Below, in pieces: positions 25,777-35,237 of a stretch of 64,000 nt of DNA; within the stretch, counting starts at the first letter, position 1, and each line of letters starts with the position of its first letter. A model generated the notes under the pieces. The model was not told the origin of the DNA. It did no database searches and was given only the letters and a program-made list of their open reading frames with translations. The DNA comes from JAAYVZ01 sp035384965 (GTDB lineage: Bacteria > Acidobacteriota > Thermoanaerobaculia > Thermoanaerobaculales > Thermoanaerobaculaceae), in the NCBI GenBank assembly GCA_035384965.1, contig DAOOJE010000014.1, forward strand, positions 31,952-95,951, in the 5' to 3' direction. The position numbers and the translations under genes are program-made.

Positions 25777-26814
25777 ATGGCATCTTCCACCTCGCTCCCG
25801 ACCTTCGCCTTCGTGCTCCGCAACTACAAGAACTTCAACGCGCGCGCCTTGCGCGACGCCCTGCTGGCCTATCGCCGCCACCTCGACGCCCGAGGCACGA
25901 TGTTCTGGGCCGTGGCCGGCGCCATGTCGTCGGCGCAGCTCGGGATCACGCTGGCACCCGCCATTCGCGCCGGGCTCGTGCACGGACTTTCGGTCACCGG
26001 CGCCAACCTCGAGGAATCGCTCTTCCGCCTCGTCGCCCACCGCAGCTACAAGGACTTCCCGGACTACCGCTACTTCAGGAAGGAGGACGACGCGCGCATC
26101 CTCGAACAGCGCATGCGCCGCGTCACCGACACCTCGATCCCGGAGGACGAGGCGTTTCGCGCCGTCGAGAAGCACATCGTGCCGATGTGGAAGCGCGCCA
26201 CCGAGCGCGGCGAGCGGCGGTTCTGGCACGAGTACTTCTACGAGCTGGTGCTGTCGATCCCGGCCTCGCTGTACGAGGGCGACCCGGAGGAGTGCTGGCT
26301 GCTGGCCGCGGCGCGCGCCGGCCTGCCGCTCGTCGTGCCCGGCCACGAGGACTCCACCTTCGGCAACATCTTCGCCTCGTACGTGAAGACCGGCGAGTGC
26401 AGCGCAGCCATCGTCAAGTCGGGGATCGAGTACATGGCGGCGTTTTACGACCAGTACCGCGAGCTGGCGAGCCACGGGCCCGGCGTCGGTTTCTTCCAGA
26501 TCGGCGGAGGCATCGCCGGCGACTTTCCCATTTGCGTGGTGCCGTCCATCAAGTACGACCTCGGCGAGGCGGTGCGCCCGTGGGCCTACTTCTGTCAGAT
26601 TTCGGATTCCACGACCTCCTACGGCTCGTACTCGGGCGCCACGCCCAACGAGAAGATCACCTGGGACAAGCTCACCCCCGACACGCCCATGTTCGTGATC
26701 GAGTCCGATGCCACCATCGTGGTGCCGATCATCCTGCAGGCGCTGCTCGAGAGCGCCGCCGACCCGGCCGGAGCCGCGGCCCTCGTCGCCGGAGCCACGG
26801 CGCCGGCGGTCTGA
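25777..26814 (+). CDS. Deoxyhypusine synthase-like protein
   Basis: The 345-residue product belongs to the deoxyhypusine synthase fold. Visible family features are VTGANLEESL, the NAD-site GGGIAGDFPI, DSTTSYGSYSGATPNEKI, and ITWDKL, where the active-site Lys of eukaryotic enzymes (SWGK) is conserved as WDK. True deoxyhypusine synthase modifies eIF5A, which bacteria lack; bacterial relatives include homospermidine-forming or uncharacterised polyamine enzymes. Aminobutyl transfer from spermidine is therefore plausible, but the acceptor is unknown. The -10 arrangement favours the ATG at 25777 over 25768. It is followed by a tRNA on the opposite strand. Confidence 0.87.
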   Translation: MASSTSLPTFAFVLRNYKNFNARALRDALLAYRRHLDARGTMFWAVAGAMSSAQLGITLAPAIRAGLVHGLSVTGANLEESLFRLVAHRSYKDFPDYRYFRKEDDARILEQRMRRVTDTSIPEDEAFRAVEKHIVPMWKRATERGERRFWHEYFYELVLSIPASLYEGDPEECWLLAAARAGLPLVVPGHEDSTFGNIFASYVKTGECSAAIVKSGIEYMAAFYDQYRELASHGPGVGFFQIGGGIAGDFPICVVPSIKYDLGEAVRPWAYFCQISDSTTSYGSYSGATPNEKITWDKLTPDTPMFVIESDATIVVPIILQALLESAADPAGAAALVAGATAPAV

Positions 26815-26860
26815 CGGCCTGCGGGCCGGTTCATCGTGCCTGGAGCTGGGAGGGAAACAC

Positions 26861-26937
26861 TGGCGCGCCGAGAGGGACTCGAACCCCCAACCTCTTGATC
26901 CGTAGTCAAGTGCTCTATCCAATTGAGCTATCGGCGC
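26861..26937 (-). tRNA. tRNA-Arg (anticodon ACG)
   Basis: The 77-nt cloverleaf folds fully. Acceptor GCGCCGA pairs with TCGGCGC, the D-arm has GCTC/GAGC, the anticodon stem CTTGA/TCAAG encloses loop CTACGGA with anticodon ACG, and the T-arm has TTCGAGT. Discriminator G and CCA are encoded. ACG is read as ICG and decodes CGU, CGC and CGA arginine codons. Confidence 0.95.
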
Positions 26938-26954
26938 GCCCAACTGGAAAGCCG

Positions 26955-26983
26955 AGCATACCACCGTTTCTGGGGCTTGGGAA
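26955..26983 (-). promoter_or_regulatory. Promoter of tRNA-Arg
   Basis: Minus-strand TTCCCA (26983-26978), a 17-nt spacer and TATGCT (26960-26955), 17 nt before the mature tRNA 5' end. Confidence 0.5.
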
Positions 26984-27055
26984 GAGGGTGCACGAGCCGG
27001 ACACGGGCCTCCGCCCGTTTCGGCGGCGGGGTAGACTGCGTGCTCGGAGGTGTCC

Positions 27056-28561
27056 GTGACTTCGCCATCCTCGTCCCCAAAGCGCCTTCGCGGCGGCCGC
27101 TGGCCAGCGGCGGTGCTGTTCGCTTTTCTCGCGGCAACGGCTGCGGCGCAACTTCCGCCCGATCACCGGGCGCTTGCGGCCAGCACGCCGTACGCCGCGG
27201 TCGAGACGTTCCTCGGGAGCATCCACGGCAGGCCGGGCATCGAGGTGTCCGTCGAGGGCACGACGGCGCAGGGCCGCAAGCTTTTCCTCGTGCACGTCCG
27301 GCGCGGCGCCGCGCCGTCGTTTCGCATCCTCTTCTACGCCCAGCAGCACGGCGACGAGGTGTCGGGCAAGGACGCGCTGCTCTACCTGTTGCACGACATC
27401 GCCGCCAGGCCCGACACGCTGCCGAACGACATCGACCTGTGGGTCATGCCGCTGCTCAACCCTGACGGCGGCGAGGCGTTCACGCGGCGCAACTCGGCCG
27501 GCGCCGACCTCAACCGCGACCACATGCTGCTCGAGCAGCCGGAAACGCAGACGCTGCATCGCGTGGCGCGGCGGATCCGGCCGCATCTCGCCGTGGACAT
27601 CCACGAGTTCACGCGCGACAGCGAGGAGCGCCGGGCGCGCGGCTGGATCGCCTGGCCCGACATCACGATGGACGGCCTCAACAACCCGCTCTTGGACCCG
27701 GGCGTGATCGCCGCGGCGCAGCGCTGGGTGGAGGACGCTGCCGAGCCGCTCGCCGCGGCCGGCCACACTTATGCTCGCTACACCGTGGGCGGGCTGCCGC
27801 CCGACGAGGAGCAACGCCACTCGGCGCCCGACATCGATGGGGCCCTCAACGGGATCGGCATGTACGGCGGGCTCTCGTTCATCGTCGAGGTCGCCGTGAG
27901 GCGGGCCGAGGGGGCGCCGCAGGGCGACCTGGGCAAGCGGGTCGACGCCTGTCTCGTTCTCCTCCGACGCTTTCTCCACGGAGCCGGCCGGCGCTCAGCC
28001 GACCTCGCGGCGGTGGAAGCGTCGTGGCGCCGCCCGCTGCCGGCGTTCATCCCGACCAACTACTTCTGGGTCAACCCAGGCATGAAGGTCACCGAGTTCC
28101 CCGTGCTCGAGTTTTCCACCGGCAAGGTGCTACGCATCCCGACCGCCAACATAATGACGACGATGGCGACAAAGACTGCGGTGCCGGCGCCGCTCGGCTA
28201 CGCGGTCGAGCCGGCGGCGGCCTCGGCGTTTGCGGCGCTGTGCGAGCGGCACGGGATCCCGCACGAGGTGCTGGGCGCCCCGCGCCCTGTCTCGGTGGAG
28301 ACATGCACCTTGGTACGGGTGGAGGAAGAGTTCGACGACACCTACGCGCGCTACGGCGGGCGCACGATCGTGCGCCGCGGGCCGGCGGGAGCGCGCGAGC
28401 TGGCGGCGGGGTCGCTCTGGGTTCCGCTCGCGGGCGAGGCAGCGGTGCGTGCCGCGCTTGTGCTCGAGCCCACGGCGCTGTACAGCCTGTACCAGTACGC
28501 GCCGTACCGGGCGCTCGTGGGAGCGGACGGCGCCATCCCGGTCCTGCGGGTCGTCAGGTAA
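27056..28561 (+). CDS. Exported M14-family zinc carboxypeptidase
   Basis: This 501-residue peptidase has an N-terminal signal sequence (WPAAVLFAFLAATAAA) and an M14 domain. The zinc ligands are H98 and E101 (QQHGDEVSG) and H183 (AVDIHEF), and the substrate-binding RRNSAGADLNRDH is present. E278 in FIVEVAV fits the catalytic glutamate. A C-terminal region of about 170 residues is beta-rich and unassigned. The GTG at 27056 was chosen because GGAGG lies 5 nt upstream; the GTG at 27050 overlaps that site. TAGACT at 27032-27037 is a possible -10. It is 13 nt before another exported peptidase. Confidence 0.9.
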   Translation: MTSPSSSPKRLRGGRWPAAVLFAFLAATAAAQLPPDHRALAASTPYAAVETFLGSIHGRPGIEVSVEGTTAQGRKLFLVHVRRGAAPSFRILFYAQQHGDEVSGKDALLYLLHDIAARPDTLPNDIDLWVMPLLNPDGGEAFTRRNSAGADLNRDHMLLEQPETQTLHRVARRIRPHLAVDIHEFTRDSEERRARGWIAWPDITMDGLNNPLLDPGVIAAAQRWVEDAAEPLAAAGHTYARYTVGGLPPDEEQRHSAPDIDGALNGIGMYGGLSFIVEVAVRRAEGAPQGDLGKRVDACLVLLRRFLHGAGRRSADLAAVEASWRRPLPAFIPTNYFWVNPGMKVTEFPVLEFSTGKVLRIPTANIMTTMATKTAVPAPLGYAVEPAAASAFAALCERHGIPHEVLGAPRPVSVETCTLVRVEEEFDDTYARYGGRTIVRRGPAGARELAAGSLWVPLAGEAAVRAALVLEPTALYSLYQYAPYRALVGADGAIPVLRVVR

Positions 28562-28574
28562 ATCGGAGGCCACG

Positions 28575-30209
28575 ATGCGCAAGCTCGCACCCCAGTTCGC
28601 GCTCCTCGTCGCCGCCGTGGCGCTCGCCCAGGACCCGGCCGGCGACTTTCTCAAGGCCGGCTCGGTGGAGCCGCTGCCGGCTCCGGTCCAGGCCAGGCTG
28701 GAGGCGATCACGGCCGACGCGCTGGCCGCTCACGTCGGCTTTCTGGCTGCTCCCGCACAGGAGGGCCGCGGCCTCGGCAGCCGCGGGCTCGAGGCGGCGG
28801 CCGAGTACGTCGTGGCCCAGCTCAGGCTGGCCGGCGTGCGGCCGTTCGTGCCCGCCCGCGAGGGGGCGGCCGAGTCAGGCTTCTTCCAGGCGGTGCCGCT
28901 GCGCGAGGTGCGCGGGCTGTCCGGCACGCTGACCGTCGAGACCCGGACGCCCGACGGCGTGCAGTCCCGGACGTTTTCGCCCGGCGTGGACCTCGTGCTA
29001 CCCCAGCTGGGACCGCGCTCGCTGGGCGGTGGCGTGGTGTTCGCCGGCTACGGCATCCGCGAACCGGGGCTCGGGCGCGACGACTTCGCCGCACTCGACG
29101 TGCGCGGCAAGGTGGTGCTGATCCTGGGCGGGCTGCCGCCGGGGGAGGCGTGGCAGAAGCCGGAGCTCGTCGAGCGCTACGGCTCGACCCGCGCCAGCCG
29201 GCGGTACGCCGCGAAGCTCAAGGCGCTGCGGCGCCTGGGCGCGTCGCTGGTCCTGGCCGCCGAGGGGCAGGACCTCACCGCCCGCCTTCTGCGCGAGGAG
29301 GCGCCGCCGGAGCGGGTCTTCCTGCCGTACGATCCGATCCCGTACCCCGACGACGAGCCGCCGCTGGTGCCGGTCTCGTCGGTGGTGGCCGACTCGCTGC
29401 TGGCCGCGGCGGGGCTTTCCTTCGCCACCGCCCCCGCCGCGGCAGCCCGTGAGCTCGTGGGCGCCACCGCGACGCTGCGCATCACCGGCACCGAGACGCT
29501 GGTGTCCAGCCGTAACGTCATCGGCATGCTCCCGGGCTCCGACCCGTCCCTCGAGGACATGGCGGTCGTCGTCGGCGCGCACATGGACCACCTCGGCACG
29601 GTTGGAGACAAGGTCTACGCCGGCGCCGACGACAACGCCTCCGGCGTGGCCGCGCTGCTCGAGATCGCCCGCGCCTTTGCCGGCCTCGAACCAGCGCCGA
29701 AGCGCACCGTGATCTTCGCGTTCTGGACCGGCGAGGAGGACGGCAAGCTGGGCTCCGGCCACTGGGTGCGCCACCCGCTGTGGCAGCTCGCGCGCACGAG
29801 CGCGTACCTCAACCTCGACATGATCGGGCACCCGTGGCTCGCGGAGGAGATCAGCACGCTGCTGGCAGACGCCGGGCATCCCGATCCCGAGGGGTTCCTC
29901 GCGGGCCTCGCGCCCGAGGACTTCGTCGAGCCGGGGCTGCCGCCCGACCGGCCGGAGCTGGCGGCGGCACTGCTGCGCGCCGGCCGCGCGACCGGGTTGG
30001 CGCTGCACCTCGACCGCACCGACGGCACGCACGGCGGCAGCGACTACCGCGACTTCGCCCGCGCCGGAGTGCCGTGGGTGCGCTTTTTCGGCAACTTCTT
30101 CCCGGACTACCATGAGCCAGGCGACACCCCGAACAGGCTCGATCCGGCACAGGTCCGGCGCGTGGCAAGGCTGGCGTTCGCCACCGCGTACACCCTCGCC
30201 GACAGGTAG
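28575..30209 (+). CDS. Exported M28-family aminopeptidase with PA domain
   Basis: The 544-residue enzyme has a signal peptide (MRKLAPQFALLVAAVALAQ), a protease-associated (PA) insert at about 130-300, and an M28 zinc aminopeptidase domain. Metal ligands are visible: H336 in VVGAHMDHLG, D353 in AGADDNASG, the catalytic Glu pair in WTGEEDG, the Asp in LNLDMIGH and a C-terminal His near HGGSDYRDF. GGAGG lies 5 nt before the ATG. With the M14 gene it forms a two-gene peptide-degrading operon that converges on the receptor/S51/CapA operon. Confidence 0.92.
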   Translation: MRKLAPQFALLVAAVALAQDPAGDFLKAGSVEPLPAPVQARLEAITADALAAHVGFLAAPAQEGRGLGSRGLEAAAEYVVAQLRLAGVRPFVPAREGAAESGFFQAVPLREVRGLSGTLTVETRTPDGVQSRTFSPGVDLVLPQLGPRSLGGGVVFAGYGIREPGLGRDDFAALDVRGKVVLILGGLPPGEAWQKPELVERYGSTRASRRYAAKLKALRRLGASLVLAAEGQDLTARLLREEAPPERVFLPYDPIPYPDDEPPLVPVSSVVADSLLAAAGLSFATAPAAAARELVGATATLRITGTETLVSSRNVIGMLPGSDPSLEDMAVVVGAHMDHLGTVGDKVYAGADDNASGVAALLEIARAFAGLEPAPKRTVIFAFWTGEEDGKLGSGHWVRHPLWQLARTSAYLNLDMIGHPWLAEEISTLLADAGHPDPEGFLAGLAPEDFVEPGLPPDRPELAAALLRAGRATGLALHLDRTDGTHGGSDYRDFARAGVPWVRFFGNFFPDYHEPGDTPNRLDPAQVRRVARLAFATAYTLADR

Positions 30210-30248
30210 AAGGGCGGAGCAGGCCCGCCCGGCTTGCCAATCCCGAAG

Positions 30249-31592
30249 CTACTGGAGCTTGACCTCGGCGTACCAGCCCTTGTCGACGATCGTGGTGCCG
30301 TAAGGGGCGGAGAGCTTCTGCATGAGCTCGATGATCTGGCGGGCGCGCTCGGTGCGGGCCAGGCGCGGCACGCCGTAGAGCGGGCCCTCGTCGTCGATCG
30401 TGAAGGGGATGAGCTCGATGCGACGCAGCTTCGCGCCGTTGATCGTCATGCGCACGAGCACGCCCTCGAAGATGCGCTCGGGGTCGCGGCGGTCCCACAC
30501 CGAGACGTTGGTGGGACGGGGCATCTCCTGGTCACGCTGGTGGATGAGGTCGATGGGGATGCGCTCGGGCGTCCGGTACTGGTAGATGAAGTTCGAGAGG
30601 CTGTAGAAGATCGGCACGCCCTTGCGGATCTCGATGCCGCGCAGGACATGCGGTCCGCTGCCGAGCACGAGGTCGGCGCCGGCGTCCACCGCGCGGTGGA
30701 ACATGATCTGGTCGTTGGCCGGGGTGGTGTCCTGGATGCCGTACGCCCGGTGGTGGCTGACGTCGTGGTTGTGCAGCGAGACCATGAGGACATCGTGGTG
30801 CCGCCTGGCGAGCACGATGTCGTCCTCCATCGCCTCCACATCCTCCTCCATGAGCCCCTCGACTGCCTCCGTGCTGCCGTCCGGCCTGGCAACGAGGATC
30901 GTCGCCGGGTCGATCGTCGCCAGACACGCACCCGACGGGTCCTTGCACCGGTACTTCTGCGTCCAGTAGCGCACGTACGAGAGCAGCCCGAACTTCGTCG
31001 TGACGGCCTGCACGCCGGTGGTCCCGGCGGCGCGCGCTTCGGCGAGCGTCATCCCCGCCCCCGCGTGGGTGATCTGCGCACGGTCGAGCGCCCGCAGGCA
31101 GTCCCGGAGCCCCTCGGGGCCGAAGTCGAGGGCGTGGTTGTTGGCCAGGCTCACCAGGTTGATGCCGATCGCCGCGACCTCGAACGCGAACGGTGTCGGG
31201 GCGCGGAAGTTGTAGAACGGCCGCTGCAGCTCGGGGTGGTCGTTGATCGAGAACTCGAGATTGCCGTAGGCGATGTCGGCCTCCTGCATGAGCCGGAAGA
31301 GCTGCTGGTGCTCGGCGCCGGGGAGGTTCGAGATCTGCTCGTTGAAGATCATGTCGCCGACGGCGGTGACGATGACGTCGCCGGGCTGTTCCTTCAGCAA
31401 CGCAGTGACCCTGGCTTCCCAGTCCACCTTTTCGGGCGGCAGCGGCGGGTGGACACGCCGGTTGTACACCGACCTGCTCTGGTCCCACGTGAGCTTCTCG
31501 GGAGGGGTCTGGGCGGAAGCCACGCCGGCGACGGACGCGGTGAGAACGAGCCCGAGGGTCACCCCTGCAACGCGGGACGGGTTGATGCCCAT
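30249..31592 (-). CDS. Exported CapA-like (poly-gamma-glutamate capsule family) protein
   Basis: The 447-residue product has a signal peptide (GVTLGLVLTASVAGVASA) and a CapA/PGA_cap metallophosphoesterase-like fold: VTAVGDMIFNEQIS, the GNLEFSIN strand, LANNHALDFGPEGL, VSLHNHDVSHH and GSGPHVLRGIEI. Relatives include proteins of poly-gamma-glutamate capsule systems and hydrolases of the metallophosphoesterase superfamily. No other capsule genes (capB, capC) are present, so capsule synthesis is unlikely. It lies 11 nt after the S51 gene. The start was chosen for GGAGG 6 nt upstream and for the signal peptide. Confidence 0.87.
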   Translation of the reverse strand: MGINPSRVAGVTLGLVLTASVAGVASAQTPPEKLTWDQSRSVYNRRVHPPLPPEKVDWEARVTALLKEQPGDVIVTAVGDMIFNEQISNLPGAEHQQLFRLMQEADIAYGNLEFSINDHPELQRPFYNFRAPTPFAFEVAAIGINLVSLANNHALDFGPEGLRDCLRALDRAQITHAGAGMTLAEARAAGTTGVQAVTTKFGLLSYVRYWTQKYRCKDPSGACLATIDPATILVARPDGSTEAVEGLMEEDVEAMEDDIVLARRHHDVLMVSLHNHDVSHHRAYGIQDTTPANDQIMFHRAVDAGADLVLGSGPHVLRGIEIRKGVPIFYSLSNFIYQYRTPERIPIDLIHQRDQEMPRPTNVSVWDRRDPERIFEGVLVRMTINGAKLRRIELIPFTIDDEGPLYGVPRLARTERARQIIELMQKLSAPYGTTIVDKGWYAEVKLQ

Positions 31593-31603
31593 GCGAACCT
31601 CCC

Positions 31604-32473
31604 TCAGTTGACTCCCGTCGTGGGCCCGAAAACCGAGCGTGTCTTCAGGTCGAACACCTCGCCCGGCAGCAGCACGTGGACCGTCACCCCGTGCGCGCCG
31701 AGCCCGTCCTGACCGGTGTCTCGGGGCTGGCGGCCCAGTTTCGCCGTCGAGGCGTCCACAACCATCACCGAGCTGCGCCCCAGGACCTCGAACGTGCCGT
31801 CCGGCCGCACCCAGACAGCGGTGTCCTCGTCGATCCCCACCCCCAGGTACTCCGGATGTTCGAGGATGGCCGCGAACAACCGGTTCTGCCGCTGCCTGGC
31901 AATGAAGTGCTGGTCCACGATCACGCCCGAAAAGAACCCCAGCCCGTCCCACAGCTCGACCGAGCGGCTGCGGATGCCCGAGAAGTCGCCCTCGCCCGTG
32001 ATCATGAGCGGGCTCTGGCAGGCGGTGCCGGCGGATGTCCCGCCCACCACGGCGCCGCGCGCGAACGCCGCGCTGATCGCGGCCAGGACCGGCGAGCGGG
32101 CGAGGGCCGTGAGGATACGCACCTGGTCGCCGCCGGAAAAGAAGATCCCGCGGGCACGGGAGGCCAGCTCGACGTACTCGGGGCGCCGGGCGTCGGCCGG
32201 GCTGCGGATTTCGAGGGAGACGACGTCGGTGCAGCTGTACTCCTCTTTGAACAGCCTGACGTAGTACGCGCCGGTGTCGGGCTCGGAGGAGGCCGTGGGA
32301 ATCGCCACGATCGGCGCGGCGGGGCCGCCCGCCAGCTCGACGAACTTGCGCATCACTTCGGGCGGTTTTTCTCCCCCGCCGATGAGCACGAGGTGGCCCC
32401 CGGGCGCCGCTGCCTGCCCGGCGGCCACCGCCGCCCACAGCACCACCGCCACACGGGATAGCAGTCTCAGCAT
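31604..32473 (-). CDS. Exported cyanophycinase-like S51 peptidase
   Basis: This 289-residue peptidase has a signal peptide (LLSRVAVVLWAAVAAGQAAA) and an S51 fold: HLVLIGGGEKPPEV, IVAIPTASSEP, the GIFFSGGDQVRIL oxyanion region and nucleophile S147 in GGTSAGTACQ. Cyanophycinases cleave beta-Asp-Arg polymer, and other S51 enzymes release N-terminal Asp or cleave isoaspartyl bonds. Its export and its place between a TonB receptor and CapA suggest processing of an external polyamino acid. AGAGGA is the ribosome site for the ATG at 32473. The upstream extension would precede the signal peptide. Confidence 0.88.
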   Translation of the reverse strand: MLRLLSRVAVVLWAAVAAGQAAAPGGHLVLIGGGEKPPEVMRKFVELAGGPAAPIVAIPTASSEPDTGAYYVRLFKEEYSCTDVVSLEIRSPADARRPEYVELASRARGIFFSGGDQVRILTALARSPVLAAISAAFARGAVVGGTSAGTACQSPLMITGEGDFSGIRSRSVELWDGLGFFSGVIVDQHFIARQRQNRLFAAILEHPEYLGVGIDEDTAVWVRPDGTFEVLGRSSVMVVDASTAKLGRQPRDTGQDGLGAHGVTVHVLLPGEVFDLKTRSVFGPTTGVN

Positions 32474-32530
32474 CTCGCGTCCTCTTCCGCTCCCACGGGC
32501 GGCGCGAACCGCCGACAAGAGTTTCCCGGC

Positions 32531-35224
32531 TCAGAACTCGAGCTTGATCCCGGCCCGCAGCTCGCGTGGCCTGGTGATGGTCGTGGTGGTCCCGAAGTTG
32601 CTGTTCGGGGTCCACCGCCCCGTCGAGATCCGGTAGTCGCCCCATCGGCCCGCGACCCCGAGCGGCGTATCCTCGTTGAAGACGTTGAAGCCCTCGAACG
32701 AAAGCGACAGCTTGAGCGCGCCGGAGAGCCTGGCCGTCCAGGCGAGCTTCAGATCGACCAGGTTCTGGTCGGGAAGTTGCTGCGACCCCCGGGGCGTCAG
32801 GTAGACGTAGTTGCCGCCGATCGCGTTGTAGTCGAGCCCGCGGATGCGCGCGTACGGGGTCCAGTACTCACCGGAGCGGTACGTGTAGAACCCGCTGAGC
32901 ACGAAGTGGAACGGCAGGTCCACGGAGGCGCTGAGTTTCAACTCCCACTTGTTGAAACCTTCCATCTTGCCGTCGAGGTTGGTGAAGCCGTTCTTGTCCT
33001 GATAGTCAGAGTCGTAGCCGCTGTTCGAGTAGATGTTGCCTTTCAGGTCGGCCCACACGAGCGAGGAGCTGGCCGACCAGCCGTGCGAGTACCGCTTGTT
33101 GATGCGCACCACGACCGAGCGGTAGTCGCGATAGGCGCCGTTGTCGGTGGTGAGCACGTAGTCCTGAGGGCTCAGCAGGTTGTAGATCGGCAGGGTGCCG
33201 CCGCCGAACGGGTTGCCCGTGGCGATGATCGTCTCGTAGTCGTCGTTGGCGTTGATCATCGCCATGATGTTGCGGAAGCGACGGTCGATGAGGTCGACGC
33301 CGACCGAAAGGTCGCGGCCGAGCTGTTGCTCGAACGTGAGCAGCGTCTCGTCCACGTACTGGTGGTCGACCTCGCCCATCCGGGCTGCCTCGATCGTCGG
33401 CTCGTCGCAATCGTCGTAGGCGCCGGTATCTGAGTTCCACCAGCAGTCGTAGGACGGCTGAGCCGACTGACCGGAAGCCTCACGGTCGTACAGGTACGTG
33501 AACATCGAACCGTGATAGCGACCCCAGTGGCCCTTCAGCGCCGAGCGCCCGTTCCCTCGCATGTCCCAGACGACGCCGAGGCGGGGATCGAAGAAGCTCA
33601 CGTCGTAGACATCCTTCGTGCCGTACTTGAAACCGCCGACGTAGGCTCCGTAACGGATGCCGGCGTTGACCGTGACCCTGCTCACCCGGAGCGAGTCCTG
33701 GGCGTACAGCGCGAGACCGTGGTGCTGGCCGCGGAGATGGTACTCGCCGGCGCCATACCGCTTGCGGTCCCGGCCGCAGGTCGGGTCGGCGAGGTATTCC
33801 TCGAAGGAGTCGCAGTACGACGAGTCGTCGTAGTACGTGAACCCTCCCGGACGCTTCCAGTCGTCAGAAATCGTGGCATCCTCGTAGGCTCCCCCGAACT
33901 TGAAGGCATGCGAGTCGGAGGCACCCAGCAGCCCGTCGGCGAACAGGCTCCACGACCCGTCGACCGTCTTGAGCTGACGGTGCTGCAGGCGGCCGGTTTC
34001 GAGGTTGACCCAGGAAATCTCGCTGTCGTAGTCCCAGCGCCCTGGCGTGTCCCAGCCGTTGTAGGGCAGGTAGTCGTTGCGACCGTCGAACCCGGTCAGC
34101 TTGAGGTTGAGGAAGTTGTTGGAGCTGACGAGGGACTCCCAGCTCAGGGCGAAGGTCTGGTTCGGGCCGTCTTGCTTGGCGGTGGCCTCCGGGAAGGTGT
34201 AGGCGTCCGACCACCTGCGCTCGTTGCGGAGCCCGTCGTACTCGGCCATGAGCATGAGGCGATTGGCCTCGCTCGCCTGCAGCGTCACCTTCCCCAGCCC
34301 GCGAGGCACCTTGCGGTCCGAGGTGGAATAGGCGCCGATCGGGGTGGTCTGCTCGCGGTAGTGCTGGCCGGACACGAAGAACCACACCCTGTCCTTGGCG
34401 ATGGGTCCACCGATGCTCAGGCTGGCGTCCTCGAGCGAGAAGTCCTGTGTCTTTTCGTCGGTGTTCCTCGAGACCCACGATTCGGGCTCGTAGTAGAACT
34501 CCAGGGCCCCTGCGACCGTGTTGCCGCCGGACTTCGTCACAGCATTGACGATCCCTCCGGTGTAGCCGCCGTACTCCGCGTCGGCCCCCAGCCCGCCGAC
34601 CTGGATTTCCTCCATCCACTGGATGGAAGGCAGCAACCAGTACTCGCCCGACGAGGGGTCGGCGACGTTCACCCCGTCGAGCGTGAAGGCGTTCTGTCGC
34701 TGCTGTGTGCCTCCGTAGGCGAGCATGCCGTTGAGGCCGGGAGCGGCGGCAATGACCGAGTAGTAGTTGCGCTGCAGCGGCTGGCGGGCCAGGAAGTCCC
34801 TGTCGATGCTGGCCGACACGGCGTTATCGACGACCGAGACCAGCGGAGCGTCACCGGTGACGGTGAGCTGCTCCGCCACGGCGGCGAGTTGCATCGTGAT
34901 GTCGACCACGAGCGCCTGGCCGAGCCGGATCCTGACGCCTTCTTGCCTCACGCTCGCGAACCCCGCGAGCTCGGCCTCGATGGTGTAGCTGCCCGGCGGC
35001 AGCGACGGGAATCGGTACCCCCCCCGCTCGTCGGTGATGGCGCGCATCCGCCTGGCCACCAGGGCCTCCGACGACACCGTCACGCCGACGCCGGGCAGCA
35101 CGCCGCCTTCCGTGTCCTTGATCGTACCCTGTAGGCTGCCGGAGGTCACCGTCTGCGCGCCGAGCGGCGCGACCAGCCCGAGCGCCAGCAGGACGACTCC
35201 CACGACTCGACCGAACGTGCTCAT
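32531..35224 (-). CDS. TonB-dependent receptor with carboxypeptidase-regulatory domain
   Basis: The 897-residue outer-membrane receptor begins with a signal peptide ending near GLVAPLGAQ, then a CarboxypepD_reg beta-sandwich (about 30-115, GTIKDTEGGVLPGVGVTV), a plug domain (about 120-230, with QNAFTLDGVNVADPSSGEYW and GGYTGGIVNAVTKSGGN) and a large beta-barrel ending in aromatic Phe (AGIKLEF). A perfect AAGGAGGT precedes the ATG at 35224. Oar-like receptors of this build take up peptides or oligosaccharides. It lies between a GntR regulator (13 nt upstream) and the S51 gene, so peptide or polymer uptake is inferred. Confidence 0.92.
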   Translation of the reverse strand: MSTFGRVVGVVLLALGLVAPLGAQTVTSGSLQGTIKDTEGGVLPGVGVTVSSEALVARRMRAITDERGGYRFPSLPPGSYTIEAELAGFASVRQEGVRIRLGQALVVDITMQLAAVAEQLTVTGDAPLVSVVDNAVSASIDRDFLARQPLQRNYYSVIAAAPGLNGMLAYGGTQQRQNAFTLDGVNVADPSSGEYWLLPSIQWMEEIQVGGLGADAEYGGYTGGIVNAVTKSGGNTVAGALEFYYEPESWVSRNTDEKTQDFSLEDASLSIGGPIAKDRVWFFVSGQHYREQTTPIGAYSTSDRKVPRGLGKVTLQASEANRLMLMAEYDGLRNERRWSDAYTFPEATAKQDGPNQTFALSWESLVSSNNFLNLKLTGFDGRNDYLPYNGWDTPGRWDYDSEISWVNLETGRLQHRQLKTVDGSWSLFADGLLGASDSHAFKFGGAYEDATISDDWKRPGGFTYYDDSSYCDSFEEYLADPTCGRDRKRYGAGEYHLRGQHHGLALYAQDSLRVSRVTVNAGIRYGAYVGGFKYGTKDVYDVSFFDPRLGVVWDMRGNGRSALKGHWGRYHGSMFTYLYDREASGQSAQPSYDCWWNSDTGAYDDCDEPTIEAARMGEVDHQYVDETLLTFEQQLGRDLSVGVDLIDRRFRNIMAMINANDDYETIIATGNPFGGGTLPIYNLLSPQDYVLTTDNGAYRDYRSVVVRINKRYSHGWSASSSLVWADLKGNIYSNSGYDSDYQDKNGFTNLDGKMEGFNKWELKLSASVDLPFHFVLSGFYTYRSGEYWTPYARIRGLDYNAIGGNYVYLTPRGSQQLPDQNLVDLKLAWTARLSGALKLSLSFEGFNVFNEDTPLGVAGRWGDYRISTGRWTPNSNFGTTTTITRPRELRAGIKLEF

Positions 35225-35237
35225 GCTTACCTCCTTC

